NCBI GenBank assembly: GCA_946894095.1
Contig: OX335651.1
Coordinates: 7,710,501-7,774,500 of the forward strand
Direction: 5' to 3'
Source of the DNA: Incurvaria masculella
Lineage: Eukaryota > Arthropoda > Insecta > Lepidoptera > Incurvariidae
DNA length: 64,000 bases
The position numbers and the translations under genes are program-made. Every line of letters starts with the position of its first letter. The stretch's first letter is position 1. Positions 22,933-36,336 of this stretch are shown in pieces. The notes beneath the pieces are model-generated. The model saw only the letters and a list, made by a program, of their open reading frames with translations. It made no database searches and had not been told where the DNA came from.

Positions 22933-25900
22933 ATGGCGCTGTCCTTCGCAAGTGCGGTCGTGTTGCTGGTAAGTGGTCCATAGTACGTTGCAATAATGTC
23001 AAGATGTAAATACAGGTGATTTTTTGAAGTGTGCCTTCATGGCCACATCTGAAACTATAAGGAAATGCGAAAAACACCGAAAGGAGTCAGGAGGCAAATT
23101 TTGATAAAAACTTAAACGGACTCTTTACATTTTTGGGATTTTTTAAATGATTTCATCCAAAACTTCTAAGATCCAAAAGGATATATTCACAAGATCTGTA
23201 AACGAACGACAAAACGTTTCTAAATAAACCGATAAAGTAACAGCGTAATATGTATTTTACGAATATGTACAATTTTATTTTTCAAGATAGTCAATTTTAC
23301 GAACAAAAAGAGACAATCAGAAGAAGAGATCATCAAATTTGTACCAATGAAATACCTATCACAGTAGCAGAAAGTCATATTTTTTCTCAATGTAATGTTC
23401 TGTATGTTGTCTGTAATAATGCGTAAACCGACATTCATAAAACATTTGTGCCTTATACTAAAAGAGTTTTAATTGCTTACCCACGAATAAAATATCATAA
23501 TAATCATTTGAATTAAGTTTTTGTTTGTATTTGTAAAATAGATGTAAGCGTAAATAAACATAACCATTTAAATTTTAAATAAAAAATCACATTTTGCAAA
23601 TAAGGAGGAATACATATGCAGTAAGTTTTCGATTAATAAAGAATGTTTTTCGAACATAGCTATTTTGCTTCAAAACATTTTAATCTCGAAAAGAAAGAGA
23701 TGCATGGGAATCGAGCCCGCGACCTTCCACACAACGTGAAAAATAATCAATAATACAATATGAATGTACTATCTAATAATATAATCTTCTTCTCTGTGAT
23801 TGTGTTGAATTGGTCAATTAAAAAATGTGACAAATGCGAGTGCAGTGTGGTGCCTATGAATGATCAATAAATGATACTCAATCGATAACTTTAAATGAAT
23901 TGAGTCGAATTTACAGTTTATGTTTCAACCTACACCGTAAAAAATAACATATCTACGAAGCCATGAAGCGAAAACATAAATGAAGGACTACAAAATGTTC
24001 GTGTTTTTTATTACGGCCGAATGTCTTCTTGAAACTGTAATCATTATTTCAATGTTTTATTTACAGACAGCTATCCAGGCGGGCTATTCGGCACCGGATT
24101 CCACGAGACGTAAGTGTATTTTTAGTTCCTGAATCTCTTCGAATCTGATAACCTCTGTACCAAGAATCCGTATCAAGTAGTTGTTTCAACATGTGCGATA
24201 TTACAAACGCCGCACCTACGAATCAATTTGTATCAAGGACGACTGGTCGATCGATACACACCCCAGTGTCACAAGAATCATGTTAGAAACAATGTTGGCT
24301 GATGAACCGATTACATATATAATTTCTTAGCATCTTTCCACGTCATTGGCATAGTCAAAGCCGGCATATTAGAGTATCACTCACTAGTGATTAATAATAT
24401 CCCGAATCATTTCAAACCGTTTACGGTAATATTTTTATTTCACTAGACGCAGTTAGACTAGGTTAGGTTAATCAATGTCAACAAGGTCAACGTCAACGTG
24501 ACGTAGACGGTTTTGAGTGAACATATTTTATGCACCAAATTTTATTAGGGTACATACACAAACATATACGAAATAGAGCATGAACAGGTTATCATAATGA
24601 TGTAACTTAATTTTAGAATATGTTCATCACAGCCCAAGAGAAACTAAGTAATAAAAAATAATCCCAAAAATGGAGGATGCAGAAAAAATGCGTTAATATC
24701 ACAAATTAAGAAAATAAAGAAATACTAAATCAGAACATCTAATATGAAATCAAAACATCAACATTACTAATATAACAACAATATCATGACGATAGTGGTG
24801 TGGTATTAGCCATCCATGTCAGGTTCTATAAAAATACATGGGAAATAGCAACTCACTGACACAACAGCTGCAGAAGATGAAGCAAAAAAAAACAACATCT
24901 TGTACAACACGTACACGAATCGCAATCAGTATTAATTCTTGCCAGAAATAGCTTTTAGCACGTTGCCTTTGGACCATATTAATTGACTCAGATAGGTAAA
25001 ACGTAAATAATCATTACATGGAACTTCCACCGGTATGCATAGGCTGATAGATAATTTTGTAATTACCGCGCGAATGAATACGATCTGCATGTTTCTTCCC
25101 TAGGAGCCGATGATCTGCCCATTCGGTACCCAGGTCCTATAAAGCCGGTGGACAAGGATCGCTACGAGCAAGCTCTGGAAAGGGACATTCCGGATAGCTG
25201 CCGCAACTCCACATACTGCACCATCAAGCCAAAGGACTATCCTGAAGAAGCTATCCGACAACTCTTCAAACATGCGGTTAGTTGTTGTAATCATTAGTAG
25301 ACTGATGAGAAAACGATAAAACACAATTTGTGCTGAATATAGTAACACATTTATTCAAAAGTATATTTGTATATAATTTGTGATGACACATATGACGGGG
25401 ATATCTTAGTTTCTTATATTTTTTTACAAATTGTGACAACAGATGATGAAGTCGATGCTCCTAAAACAATTCAAAACTTGAATGTGTGTAAAATCGACCT
25501 CGAGCGTATTAGTATAAGTGCAAGGCTGGTATCAAATCTGCGCAAGCAAACCTTACGCGGACAGTGCATTCCATTTTAATCGAATATCTTCGTTTGATAT
25601 GTACTTAATACGCAATTATTCAAAGCTACAGTATAAAACGTATCCTTTACAGAATCCAATTATTCGAGGCCCAGAGCTGAAGTTAGAGCTACGTCCCGAG
25701 GACATCGGCAACCGACAGGGCGGGGACGAAGAAGATGACAACTGCCGGTCGCAAGTATCGGTAAGTAAACTCATAACTGTCCCATTCTCAAACTAGGTAG
25801 TTACCGAGCCATAGTATGTTTCCTTTTTTTTTATGAAAAACGGGTATGGACCAAAAGTGCTCAGAAAAGTCAATGGCACCCGCCGGCAGGCAGTTCCATA

Positions 25901-26691
25901 TTCTGGCGGTGCGGCAAAGAAATGAATTTGAGAAACGGTTCGTTCTCAAAAGCCTAATGTCAACCACAAGGGGGTGCTCTGATTCTCTGCGGAGGCTGCT
26001 CCGGTTATAGGTTGATGGTTCGTAGTTAGCGACAAGCTTAAACAATTCGAACAGAAATAACGTATTAATAAAAACTGTCTTTTTTGTTTCAGTATGAGCC
26101 CATTTACCGGCTAAAAAGTGGCAACGCGTGGCAAGACGTAGTCCAAGCGCCTCAGTGGGCGTACGAACAGAAAGTTAGGATCGAGAAATGCATGTAAGTA
26201 TAGGTAGTCCCCATTGTTACTTTATTGTGGTGAAGCTCATAAGCAGTCTAAAATAGTAGAAATTTACAAGGCTAAACATCTGTTAGTTGATTCATACTTT
26301 AGCAGACAATATTTAAATCTAATGTATTTCCTAATACAGGGTATTTAGCAGAAGAGTGCCTGCCTTCCCAAATCATACAACCTGCCCGAGATTCAAATGT
26401 AATCTTTTGTGTTGTTGAGAGCAAAGGTTGAGAGAAAGTCTCCCTCCTCGACGAAAGCACACAGTGATAATGTGTTCTTGTTCACGAATCATTGATTAAT
26501 GTTCCAGGAACGAGAACGCTTCGTGCTTCACGGGCGCTGGTACGCTCGGACTGAACGTCCGCACTTTCTGCAAACAGAAGTTTGCCACGTGGAAGCTTCA
26601 GGTCATGGACGAGAACAACCGACCGATGCTCAAGGAGGTCGAGCTGCCGAGCTGCTGTTCCTGCCACTATGAGACTATGAACAAGATCTAA
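22933..26691 (+). CDS. Spätzle-like secreted cystine-knot protein, six exons
   Basis: Exons: 22933-22968, 24067-24109, 25104-25276, 25653-25760, 26093-26193, 26508-26691; all have GT/AG borders and the joined frame encodes 214 aa. Residues 1-20 (MALSFASAVVLLTAIQAGYS) look like a signal peptide. The pro-region has the family motif C59-x5-C65 followed by YPEEAIRQLF, and an N-glycosylation site at N61. The C-terminal knot has seven cysteines (115, 153, 160, 175, 203, 204, 206), with W133, FCKQKF and LPSCCSC as in Spätzle proteins. Family members are dimeric Toll ligands activated by proteolysis. There is no IAQR site; cleavage after R98 or R105 is a guess. Exon phases equal those of the gene at 37818. 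Which paralogue it is cannot be settled by eye. Confidence 0.85.
24779..24838 (+). mobile_element. SINE tail fragment in spz-like intron 2
   Basis: Only the 3' end is present: gtggtattagccatccatgt followed by a short, A-rich stretch. Confidence 0.7.
25788..26050 (-). mobile_element. LINE reverse-transcriptase C-terminus, fragment in spz-like intron 4
   Basis: On the minus strand it encodes LLRTNRFSNSFLCRTARIWN and then CLPAG, the usual C-terminal end of Jockey-like non-LTR retrotransposon proteins (an SF-x-RTA-x-WN-x-LP pattern). A related stretch in opposite orientation lies at 52020-52130. The fragment ends about 40 bp before the exon 5 acceptor. Confidence 0.65.
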
Positions 26692-27430
26692 ACCTCAAAT
26701 GGTGGAGGTTGAGACGAGGAGTGTATGCACCTACCGAAGGGACTACGAAAATATCTGGAGAAAGTCAAACGAATGCAGTTTCTTAAAAATATATCTTCAA
26801 TATTAAACTTTGTAGGTAGCGGAACCATTTTGACTGCCCAGCCGGTTTATCATGATTCTTCCGTTTCCTGGTCTGAGGTCCTTTCACTTTAGTTGTGGAG
26901 AAACATGTTGAAGGCTTTTGAGGCTGTGCTATTTGTTGTATGTAAACTTACTACTCATTCAGTCTCACGACGTTACTGGTAGAGGAAGTCATGAGATTAT
27001 GAAGCATTTTTACTCATTAGGTAGGCTACGCATGTTCTAGGAGACGAGGTTGGTTACATGGGTGAATAAGGGAAAGATGGAAAGACGAAATGGAATTTCT
27101 CTCATAACTTCAGTTTATTCACGTAAAATCGGTGGATGTTGTGGTAGAGATGATTAGTCCCGAAATGCCAAATTAAGTAAGACTTACAAGATTGATGTTT
27201 AGATTTCTGACATAGTTTAAGTGTTTTTGTATTTAATTATTTCACTAAGAGTATTTCGACCCACACGAAACTTCTTGTACACATTACACAAAGAGTAAAG
27301 AACTTTGAGGTAAGAATTAATTATAAATGTTAACTATAGTAACAGCAGTTAGTATTAAAACATTTACATAATTTTAATTTTGCTGAAATCCTAAGTATTA
27401 TACCGTTAGCAATATTAAATAAAAAAAACC
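26692..27430 (+). other. 3' region of the spz-like gene
   Basis: Non-coding. The first clear AATAAA is at 27418-27423, about 730 bp past the stop codon, so the 3' UTR may be long. A decayed fragment of the MITE seen at 41236-41594 lies at about 27258-27330 (cgacccacacgaaact, then ttacacaaagagtaaag). Confidence 0.4.
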
Positions 27431-29230
27431 TTTTTAAATAAAGAAAAACAAAAAATAAAACTTTAATTCTGATAATGATTTCTTCGCAAATGATATGGCT
27501 ACTTAAAAGTTATAATAAATTCGTCCCTTATGGTCTAATAATGCTGTTTGAGTTTCTTGCACAAGGTACTTTGAATGGATATCAACACCGTTAGGTGGCG
27601 ATTTTGTATTTATAGCAAAAAAATACTGAAAAAGAATGTGTAAATAAAAAGTTTAAAACTGAATAAAACGTATAACTAAAAATATAGTTTTTTTATTTTA
27701 TATTAAACTAGCAGATGTATCCGGCTCCGGTCATTGTCATACGGGACCAATCAAGACATATTCAGCATTAGCTATTGCAAAATTGTGTTACTCATTCTGT
27801 ACGCACATCCTTTCATCGGAATCGGACGGATGAAAATCAGATTAAGTTTTTCTATAGTTATAAGCAGACTGGCAGACGGACGGCAGCCTTGGATTTTATT
27901 AGAAACATAGGTAGTAAGTGGGCTTACATTTTGTGATGTTCGAAATGTATAAATGTAAGGCATCTATCCTCTGTTTAAAAATTTTAATGTAACTTAAAAA
28001 AAACAATGCTTTTTAATATTATTCTGATATCACTTCGATGCGAATCATCACATCACATCACATCACTGCAAACATTTGGATGTGTACAAGTTAAGTTATC
28101 AAAAAACACGTACAGATATAGCTCAACGTATAGAGTGTGCAAAATATGAGGAAAATATTTCCAAATTTGACTGAGGAAACCGACACGAGCCTTTGTATGG
28201 AACTTGATCACCTCATTATCCTCTTAAGGCGAATCTGCTCTTTCTCGGGCAAAGTTTAGATGTCACTGTTGTTCGACATAACACTTGATGATTACGGATG
28301 TCCAGTGTAAAAGCTTACTTCTTTCCGACGTTTCGTCAACCACGTTGCGGACATCATCAGGATCTGCAAAGGATCCGCGATCCTTCCAATCACCAATTAA
28401 ATTTATTGATTTTCAAACAATCCATGAGATATATCGGAAACACGGACACGATCTTGAAATTCAACAAGAAGTAAACACATGTAATCATAAAAAAAAGTGT
28501 TTTGCAACAAGAAAACTAAATTAAAAAGGAATGCCGTGACGTAGTCACTGACTTCCGAAATTAGAAGAGATAGAAAATAATATTTTTACCTATTCCTAGA
28601 GAGGTCGACGCGATGTATTAACTAAGTTAATGACTTTTGACCGTTAATGAGTTTTTCCGATAACCTGACCTGATAAAGATGTAGATAAAAAAGTACTTGT
28701 ACCAAGTGGCGTTCTTTCATTTATGCCTAGTGCCTGATATTACCACGCATGAAATTTATTTAAAGTTTGCAAGTTCAATGGCACTTCAAATCCTGCGAAT
28801 AACCCGCTCAACCGGAAAGGTTATAAATTCACGCCGGAATTGTTATAATTTTACTCCGGAATCGTTATAGTTTCACTCCGGAATGGTTTTATACGGAGAA
28901 TGGAGGGCAAAAAAGGGCTATGCAGCTATTTTAGATAAACTGGTCCGGAATAATTCGAATGAGCGTAATAATTCGGGGGAATTGGAAATAGTATAAAAAA
29001 AGATCGTGCAGTCTCCGCCTCCATAACGATCTGAAATAACTACTTATTATACGTTCTGGAATGTCTATTATAAGCGGAATAAATGTGTTGAGGAGTGAGA
29101 ATGGGAATAGGGTAGGTAAGGCTGATGAGGAGCGATAAAATAAGGCACGAGTCGGGTTCTCGGAATAAGGTTGGACTTTAAGTAGAATATAAGATTATTT
29201 CATAAAATATTTCAAACTAAAAATAAAAAT
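27431..29230. other. No gene recognised
   Basis: AT-rich DNA with a retroposon-like tract at 27710-27900 (tccggctccggtcattg). Three imperfect copies of a unit based on actccggaat lie at 28830-28890. Open frames here are short and without motif. Confidence 0.45.
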
Positions 29231-29234
29231 TATA

Positions 29235-29435
29235 ATTTGAAATTAAAATATTCTTCCAAGGGGACTGATGACATTGTCCCCATAACGGAGGCAGCGTTTC
29301 CCCGCTGTATCGCCACGCTAATACGCTACTCCTGCTCGAAAGTCGCCCGAAGCTTCCATTAAAAGTTGTAAAAATTTTGTAGAAAGCGCGACTGCGTCCT
29401 CGCTCCAAGGGCCAAGTGTCTCAACCGCAAAGACC
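29235..29435 (-). pseudogene. Second fragment of the retroelement-type C-terminal region
   Basis: Read on the minus strand: VFAVETLGPWSEDAVALSTK, then LLMEASGDFRAG. After a break, the nucleotide sequence again parallels the AIQRGNAAS region of the copy at 9826-10403 (gcgatacagcgg, then aacgctgcctcc). It is diverged from that copy and has at least one stop. Confidence 0.6.
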
Positions 29436-29828
29436 GAAAGTTAGCCGCGCAATATAGAAACGAAATATTATAGGTTATGTTTTGTGATATATTATTTCCA
29501 ACGACTTCTTTTCATTAGCATAATTAAGACTTATCTCATGGAATCTGCAAGTTATATAATTTTAAAAATGTTCGGCCTCAGGGTTGTCACTAAGTAATAT
29601 CGTGAAAATGTTTGGCCGTCAATATTGCCACAAACCGTCATAAGTATTTTGAAGCCCGTGTCAGTGGAAGATCTTAAAGTTCATAACGTAATGACAGAAG
29701 AACAGGAGCTTACAGAACAGGAAAGTGGAGAACAGAAGCACGATAGTGAGATTGTTCTTTCTGCTGATGACAATATCTTAGAAATATTCATCTATTTTGA
29801 TGTCCTCTTTCCATACCCAATGTATTTT

Positions 29829-30212
29829 TTTTTTTGCAACCTGTGGTTATGGCTAATACCACACAACTATCGTTAAGATAGTTGTGTGGTATTAGCCACA
29901 CTACCACAGTACCACATTCCCGAAGGAATTAGGTGCCATTCCAGGACCTTCCCGTTATGACCCCGGCTACATTGAACTGTATGGAAAACACGGACAAATT
30001 TTCATTGCCGCTTCGACCATATTTTCATTCAATGCGATTGTACCAACCTAGGGGCAGGGTCCTACAAGTTTACATGGATTCCGAACTATGGAGCAGCTCG
30101 CATTCGTGACGAAATGCACTTATAGAACTCAGAAAGAGAAAGAAAGTGGTGCATGTCGGGAACCCAGACCTCTGGTACGCTAGGCCAGTCCCCCCGCGCC
30201 ACTAGGCTTCGG
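29829..30212 (-). mobile_element. SINE (tRNA-headed family) with rearranged tail
   Basis: It is almost complete in reverse orientation, including the tRNA-like head (cccagacctctggtacgcta, about 30160-30205). At the tail end the ctaataccacacaactatc block is followed by its own exact complement: a 19-bp perfect hairpin (29853-29871 and 29877-29895) with a 5-base loop. Confidence 0.85.
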
Positions 30213-30659
30213 AATCATCATCATTGTCATCGCCACTTCAAAATCATCATCATCATGGTCGTCGTCATCACTACTCGACATGTTATGGCGAGAGACATTC
30301 CACTCGATCCTGTAGACAACCAGGGAACGGAAGTAATTATTTTCATTTATTAGAAAACATTTTTGTTTCTCGTTTCCTCGCCAAAATTATATATATTATT
30401 TTACTAATTATGGTAATAATGTTTATATCAAAATGTGCATTACATATTGGGAAGTAAAGTAAAATTGTAGGCCTCTGTTTTCGGGTATGAGAGTGACAAC
30501 CCTGAGTAAAAGTTTTAATTTAAGATTTTTCGAGATTCCATGAGATAAGTGAGTGATAGTACAGTAAGCATTTTAAATTAGTATGAAAATCAGAAACTTA
30601 TGAGACAGAATTTCAAGGAAAAAAGTACTTGTATAGATAAAAATAATTACCAAAAAAAT

Positions 30660-31290
30660 TCCTTAACTAATAATAATAATAATAATCTTCTTTATTGCAA
30701 TCCATACAAAAGTACAATGCAAAGGCGGATTTATTGCCTCAGGCAATTTCTAACAATCAACCCTATGATAGGGAAATTTTACAGCTTAGGATATGCAAAG
30801 AGAAACAACGCTAATTACTTATTAATTAAATACAGAACAATATAAATGAAAACTTAACTTAAACTAAGCATAGTTACTTATTTTCTATATGTTTAACCAA
30901 ATGTAGGTTTTCAATTCCAAAACAATAAATTGAATTTCTTCTATTAATAACCTAACTAACTACTAACTAAAAGTGCTAATACTTATTAAAAAAACATAAA
31001 CATATCTATGTGTACATAAATTTATATTATAAACATATGTAAATACTACATGATACATAATTAATACATATAAACTTCTACTTACTATACATAAATATAT
31101 ATTCTTTCATACATAACAACAAGAACTAAAATAAAATAATATTAAAAACAATTATAACAAAAAAACTCGCTACTGCGGCAAGTAAAATGATTTTAGTCTA
31201 TTCTTAAAGGTATGCAAGGATTTTGAACTTATGTCAGAAGGCAGCTCATTCCACAAGCGAGCTGCGTGGATTGTAAAAGAGTCGGTGTAA
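30660..31290 (-). mobile_element. LINE 3' end with (AAT)n tail
   Basis: On the minus strand 31285-31165 encodes DSFTIHAARLWNELPSDISS, then KSFYLPQ and a stop: the C-terminal end of a Jockey/CR1-type protein. An AT-rich 3' UTR follows and ends in an AATAAAG-like box and (ATT)n, seen here as taataataat at about 30668-30687. The element is 5' truncated. Confidence 0.7.
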
Positions 31291-31599
31291 CAGGTGGAAC
31301 TATGAGATGGAATAAGAAGTTAACTACTAGACAGTTACAAATAATTTTTATAAATGCGCTTTTTGTATCCCTTAGAAAACATTCAGTATCTATTATACTT
31401 CTTGGTTTTTTTTTTCTGATTTTCGGCCTAAACAAAAGTGTCAATTTCAAATATTTGTATTTCCAAAATAAAACAAAATTGGCACTCGGGAGTTCTACTC
31501 TAGTATTTGTTATCATAATTAATGTCGGTTCGTGACAGAAAACGAGGATGTCCATTTTTTGGGTTCCATAACACCTCATTATTATTATTATGATTATAA

Positions 31600-31830
31600 T
31601 TTATTTTATTTACAACCATACATTGAAGAATTAATGAATGCATTGTTTTTTATTTCTAAATTTATATTTATCTCGTAAATTTGTCTAGCAAAGGGTTTAA
31701 AAAAAACTGTTTTGGCACTCATAACCTCCTGTGGTAGTCAATTCCAGCGGAATGCAAAACTGATTTTGTATGCATCATCCATCATCATTTTCTATTAGAA
31801 GGAGTTGGTGCTGGAGCAACCACTGAATGC
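31600..31830 (-). mobile_element. Small LINE C-terminal fragment
   Basis: On the minus strand near 31690-31770 a short frame gives SFAFRWN, then LPQEVMSAKTV with a stop between: the WN-x-LP pattern of LINE C-termini in decayed form. Confidence 0.4.
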
Positions 31831-31984
31831 TGTAATATACTATAAAAAATGTTTAGATGTGTTCATGAAAATAAACGCCAACTTGTGGCACTGAAACTGT
31901 AGAGCTGAAGAAATCCAGATCCAAGACTTTTGGGCGATGGCACTTCGAAATCCTCTCTTTAAAATTTATCTTTTTTATCATGGA

Positions 31985-32960
31985 GCAAAACAAGAATATT
32001 ACAGTCTTAACTTTGTTGGACTGCAGTGTATCAGAATTGACAATGTGTGTTCTGACTGGGCTGATTTAACTGCTGGTGTTTCACAGGGTTGCGTGTCATA
32101 TGTTATTCTCTAAATTTATTAATCTAATCACAAATATGTTAACTTCTCTTTACCGCCTTTATGCCGATGACTTACAGCTATACTTGCATTGTTCCTTTGA
32201 TAATATGGCACATAACGTATCAGAAATGAATGTAAATTTGGATCATATCCTAACTTGGACTAAATCCTACGAAATCACAAGTCACAATAGTCGGCAGCCC
32301 TAGACTTGTGTCGAAGATTGATTACAATACATTGCCAACGGTAATCTACAATGGAGTAGTTATACCGTACTCGAAAACAGTAAAAATTTAGGCATTTTAA
32401 CTGATGACACTGTGTCATGCGCGCCCCAGGTAAATGAGATCAGCAGAAAAATCTTTGCTGCCACCCACTCTTTGAGACGTTTGCAGAGTTTCCTTCCAAT
32501 CCGTACCAAAATTACGCTGACGTAAACTCTCCTACTTCCAATTTTAGATTATGCAGGTGTGTGCTTTTTTTATTTAACTGAATTTCACCTTGATAAATTG
32601 GAACGTTTACAGAATCTCTGCATTTGCTACATATACAGTCTGCGTAAATACGACCATGTATCGCAGTACCGTCGTCAGCATAATCTTTTTGGGGTCTTAA
32701 ATAACCCTCACTCTCCTGAATACCTTCGTTCCCGATTCTTGCACCTATCTTCAAATGGTCTCCCTTTACGATCTAGCAACGACAGTATCTTTGCGATTCC
32801 CCGCCATACAACTTGTTTATTTTCCAACTCCTTCACTGTACATGCAGTACGTCTGTGAAACTCGTTGCCTACCTCCGTCCGCTCTTGTCAAACTATCGGC
32901 TCTTTCAAGTAAAAAATCAAGAAGTTTTATTTAAATGAGATCTGAATACACTACTTTTTC
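31985..32960 (+). pseudogene. Non-LTR retrotransposon reverse transcriptase, broken
   Basis: It contains YADDLQLYLH (the RT active-site YADD box) near 32160. Further on are KLERLQNLCICYIYSLRKYD and PEYLRSRFLHL near 32590-32760, and FTVHAVRL followed by TGA and NSLPTSV near 32830. These occur in this order in Jockey/CR1-like LINEs. Frameshifts and stops separate the parts, and the 5' half of the RT and the endonuclease are absent. Confidence 0.8.
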
Positions 32961-33410
32961 CCTGTACACTTTTTTTTATTATGAAAGAAGAAGGTATAAT
33001 CTGTCTTTTAATTTGGTCCTTAATTGTGGATATACAATATATTTGTAAGTATGTATTTGTATATATATTTGTAATAAATATTTGTTTATTTAATACAGAT
33101 TATGTTTGTATTGTAATGTAAATGATGGTTTACGCATGTTTATATTGTATGTACATATACATTTTTATTTTAATATTTTTCCTTTCAAATTGCTATTGTG
33201 TACCTAGCTACAGATATTTTAGATTGTCTCTCCTCATCACCTCAAAGGTTGACTGGAAGAAATCACTCTTAGTGATAAGTCTGCCTTTGTGCAATTTTAT
33301 TGTTGTTTGAATTGTTGTACCTGTATTTGTTTTTCTATGTTGCGCATTAAAGAATGTATTCATTAATTCATTGAAATACATATACGTTGCAAGGACGGAC
33401 ACATTTCACT

Positions 33411-33441
33411 AACGCATTGACTGTATGTTAGTCAATGCGTT
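33411..33441. repeat. Short hairpin
   Basis: Perfect 12-bp arms (aacgcattgact and its complement) around a 7-base loop. Confidence 0.6.
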
Positions 33442-33767
33442 GGCACCAACCCGGACTCGGAATCAATTAATTAAACCAAAAGTCGTTTCGCCGAAACCTG
33501 TAAGTGGCGCCAGGCCAGGCTACAAACATCCGGAGGCTATAGTTGCTATGGCCTGTATAGTTGATCATCATCGTATGTTGCTTCATGTCAGTGACCGTTG
33601 CTAAATCTGAATAAATGAATGCGATGCCGCCGACAGGAAAACCCCGCGACTGTGGAGCACGCTCCGCGAACTTGTGGAGACGATGGGCTGTGACGCGAGA
33701 CCGTGCGACGTCACGCACCTACTGAAGGATTTCCCGTCCAGTTGCCCTTGAAGAAGTGACTGCAGTG

Positions 33768-33838
33768 TTTCCCAAACAGTGGGGCACGACCCACTGTTTG
33801 GGAAACCTAGCTGGTAGGTCGACCTAGCTGGTGGGTCG
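33768..33838. mobile_element. Hairpin resembling hAT-element ends
   Basis: Perfect 16-bp arms (tttcccaaacagtggg at 33768-33783 and its complement at 33790-33805) with a 6-base loop, followed by a short tandem cctagctggt repeat. The preceding cagtgtttcccaaa resembles terminal repeats of hAT elements. This is a resemblance only; no transposase is near. Confidence 0.45.
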
Positions 33839-35300
33839 CGAAGCAGTTCGCCCAGAAAGGTGAATGCCCAAATCCAGGCCCCTTAGAAATCAGCCGTATT
33901 TTTTAAATATTTATTTATAAAAGGTAAGCCAACAGTGTACACATAAAAAGTTGATATAAAACCAGATATATGGATTACATACCTAGTGCGTATACCAATT
34001 ACAGGCGAGCACAGCATTTCTGAACAGTGGTTAACAAAGGAGATATGCAACCGAAGCTCCAGTGACTTTTTTGGCGTAACAGTAATGTAATCGATAGTGT
34101 TCGAAACCATCGATATATATTAATGATTTGAATTTTTAAATATTTCAACTTTCATGAGAACTCCAGCTAATATAATGCGATCTAAACAGACTTTGAACAA
34201 ATAGTTCCCTTGCAGAAAGAGTAGAGCCATCTGTTATCCGATATTTGAACAATTTACGATTATAGAAATGTTCGTAATTTATTACTATAATTCTTTTTTA
34301 AATTAGGTATATTGTGCCACTACCCGTACCATTATATTGATTTTCAAAAATACATTGATACACAATATATATCTTAGCTAAAATAATAATCCGATGCGCA
34401 GCGCCATCTATTGCATAACAGTAATAATATGTTGTATTTGTTTTTTCGAATTGCACGTTTCTCTCGAATATCCACTTTTTATGCTTATTACATAGTTGAC
34501 TGCATATATTTTTTTGTAAAAATTCAAATTCGTATATTTCGAAATGTAGACACAGCCGTCAATAAAATCAAATGATTATTATGTTCCGAGACACCAAGTT
34601 GTTTCCGTAAGTTTTTCCCAACTCTTGAATACACATAGGACTGCGGGTTCTGGAGAAAAAATAACCACATTACCATTTTTTTCTCTAATATCAAATACAT
34701 ATCTCAGTTCACATACTATTTCATGTAACTTTGATACGAAGTCCTTGAACTAGCAATATTCTTATTTTATCCATCAGAATAACTCTCTACGGTGGTGTGC
34801 CCACTAAAATGAGCTTAAAAATCTAAGAATAACCTGCAAATGATTATAACATAAAAAAACTGGAACGCGATGCGGCGCGGACCTCGGACCTCTGGCTCAG
34901 GAAGCGACTGCAACTAAACAAGATACTTGTTCAAATTACGAAAATAGTAATCACTTCAGTAAATGCATCACTGAGACTTTAGATGCACCTGCTGACGTTT
35001 CTATGAGTTTACAGTGTCTGAAATGTATCAATTCGGATTCACCTTAGTCAAAACAATTTTACTGTGGTAGTTCGATCCAAAAACACTTAAATTAGTGACG
35101 ATTTTCTAGCCCATACAAACTTTGCGATGTCCTAGACTATCACTATCACTATCACTACATAGTATAAAACAAATTTTCGAAGCGATTTTAACCAATACAG
35201 CATTAATCCTTATCCAATTAAATACCTTAAATACATTGTTGATTTAATATAGAACTATATGGCCCTCTACAGCATATGATTTAAATGAATATTTTCGAAG
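33839..35300. other. No gene recognised
   Basis: AT-rich DNA with no supported exon or repeat family. A tatcactatcactatcacta tract is at about 35139-35158. Confidence 0.45.
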
Positions 35301-35324
35301 ATATTACAGATTTAAACATTGCGG

Positions 35325-35610
35325 GACGTAGCGTTTGCGGCGGTACCGGCCGGCCGGGGCGGCGCGGCGGCGGGAGCGTGCCTATAAATAGTGCGTCGGA
35401 GCCCGCGGTTCTCCCTATAGCACTTTGAATATATTATTTCTCTAATATCTAATAATCATCTAATAATAATATCTAAGTTTTTTTATTTCAAATATTTCAA
35501 TGTAGGAACTCTACGTAAAAAGGGTTTATTTGTGTATCATTGTGTCGAAATAATATTTTTTTAAATGATATTATGACCGTGCATAGCCGGGACGGGCTGC
35601 TAGTTCAAAC
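35325..35610 (+). repeat. GC-rich patch and retroposon-like 3' end
   Basis: About 90 bp of very GC-rich sequence (ggccggccggggcggcgcgg near 35348), then AT-rich DNA. It ends in gccgggacgggctgctagtt, a form common at the ends of moth RTE-type retroposons. Coding potential not seen. Confidence 0.4.
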
Positions 35611-35789
35611 ATTTAACAAAAATCATAATGTACCAACCCATTGTTTTATTGACACAGATGCGTTTTTTTTTTAATTTATTATTTAAACATATTTTAAACT
35701 ATCTGAATCCCCATTTTTCACGGTCATTTACTTGTTACAAAATTAAAAGGAATCATTAACAATTACTTCTTTTCCTTCCGACAATTTGA

Positions 35790-36090
35790 ATAAGACAAGG
35801 ACAGCACATCGCATTAATACTTCCGTTGTCTTGAGAAGTGTTCTGGCAGCCTGCTCCGTCCCATTCCGTCCAGTAAAGGAGCGTAAATACGTTTGTGAAA
35901 TAATTCCTAAGACTAATGTAAATTCATTTATTTAAAGAGACATTAAACACTGTAATTTTTTGTTGCGTATGGACTGGATCAGTTTGCTCCACGCTGAGCT
36001 CTCTGGTGTCTAATAACGTTCATATACGTTCATAACCTCAAAACCGCATTTATTTAATAACTCTAAAATCAAAAACTTATCTTATTTTAT
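35790..36090 (-). repeat. Dispersed repeat, copy B (partner 17800-18270)
   Basis: Reverse complement of the blocks at 17800-18270: ggcagcctgctccgtcccat, then gctccacgctgagctctctg. Confidence 0.6.
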
Positions 36091-36193
36091 AAATTGCATT
36101 GCAAAACATAAGCACTTGGTAAAGTCAAGATTCCTACGTCAGTCACCAAACACCTTTCTACAGGAATCTCTCATCCTCGCGCCTTAAGCCCAG

Positions 36194-36336
36194 CGTCGAT
36201 TAGGCAGGTCGGGGCGGGCCCTAATAATCCGCGCGTAAACTAGCGGCAGCTCGCCGCACCGTCTCTAGTGGACGCATTTCCATGTAAGCATAGGCAGGCG
36301 CATTATTACGGCCCGCCCCGACCCGCCTAATGGACG
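36194..36336. mobile_element. GC-rich palindromic MITE
   Basis: Arms 36194-36220 and 36310-36336 are inverted copies with two mismatches (ggtcggggcgggcc core). The spacer is about 90 bp. Likely related to DNA-transposon MITEs; no flanking duplication was confirmed. Confidence 0.65.

Noticed and set aside
22607..23077. 156-codon minus-strand frame upstream of and across spz-like exon 1
   Set aside because: No domain and no splice context; it overlaps the likely promoter and signal-peptide exon.
28045..28068. catca tandem run as a CRISPR-like or functional array
   Set aside because: A simple microsatellite of a few units.
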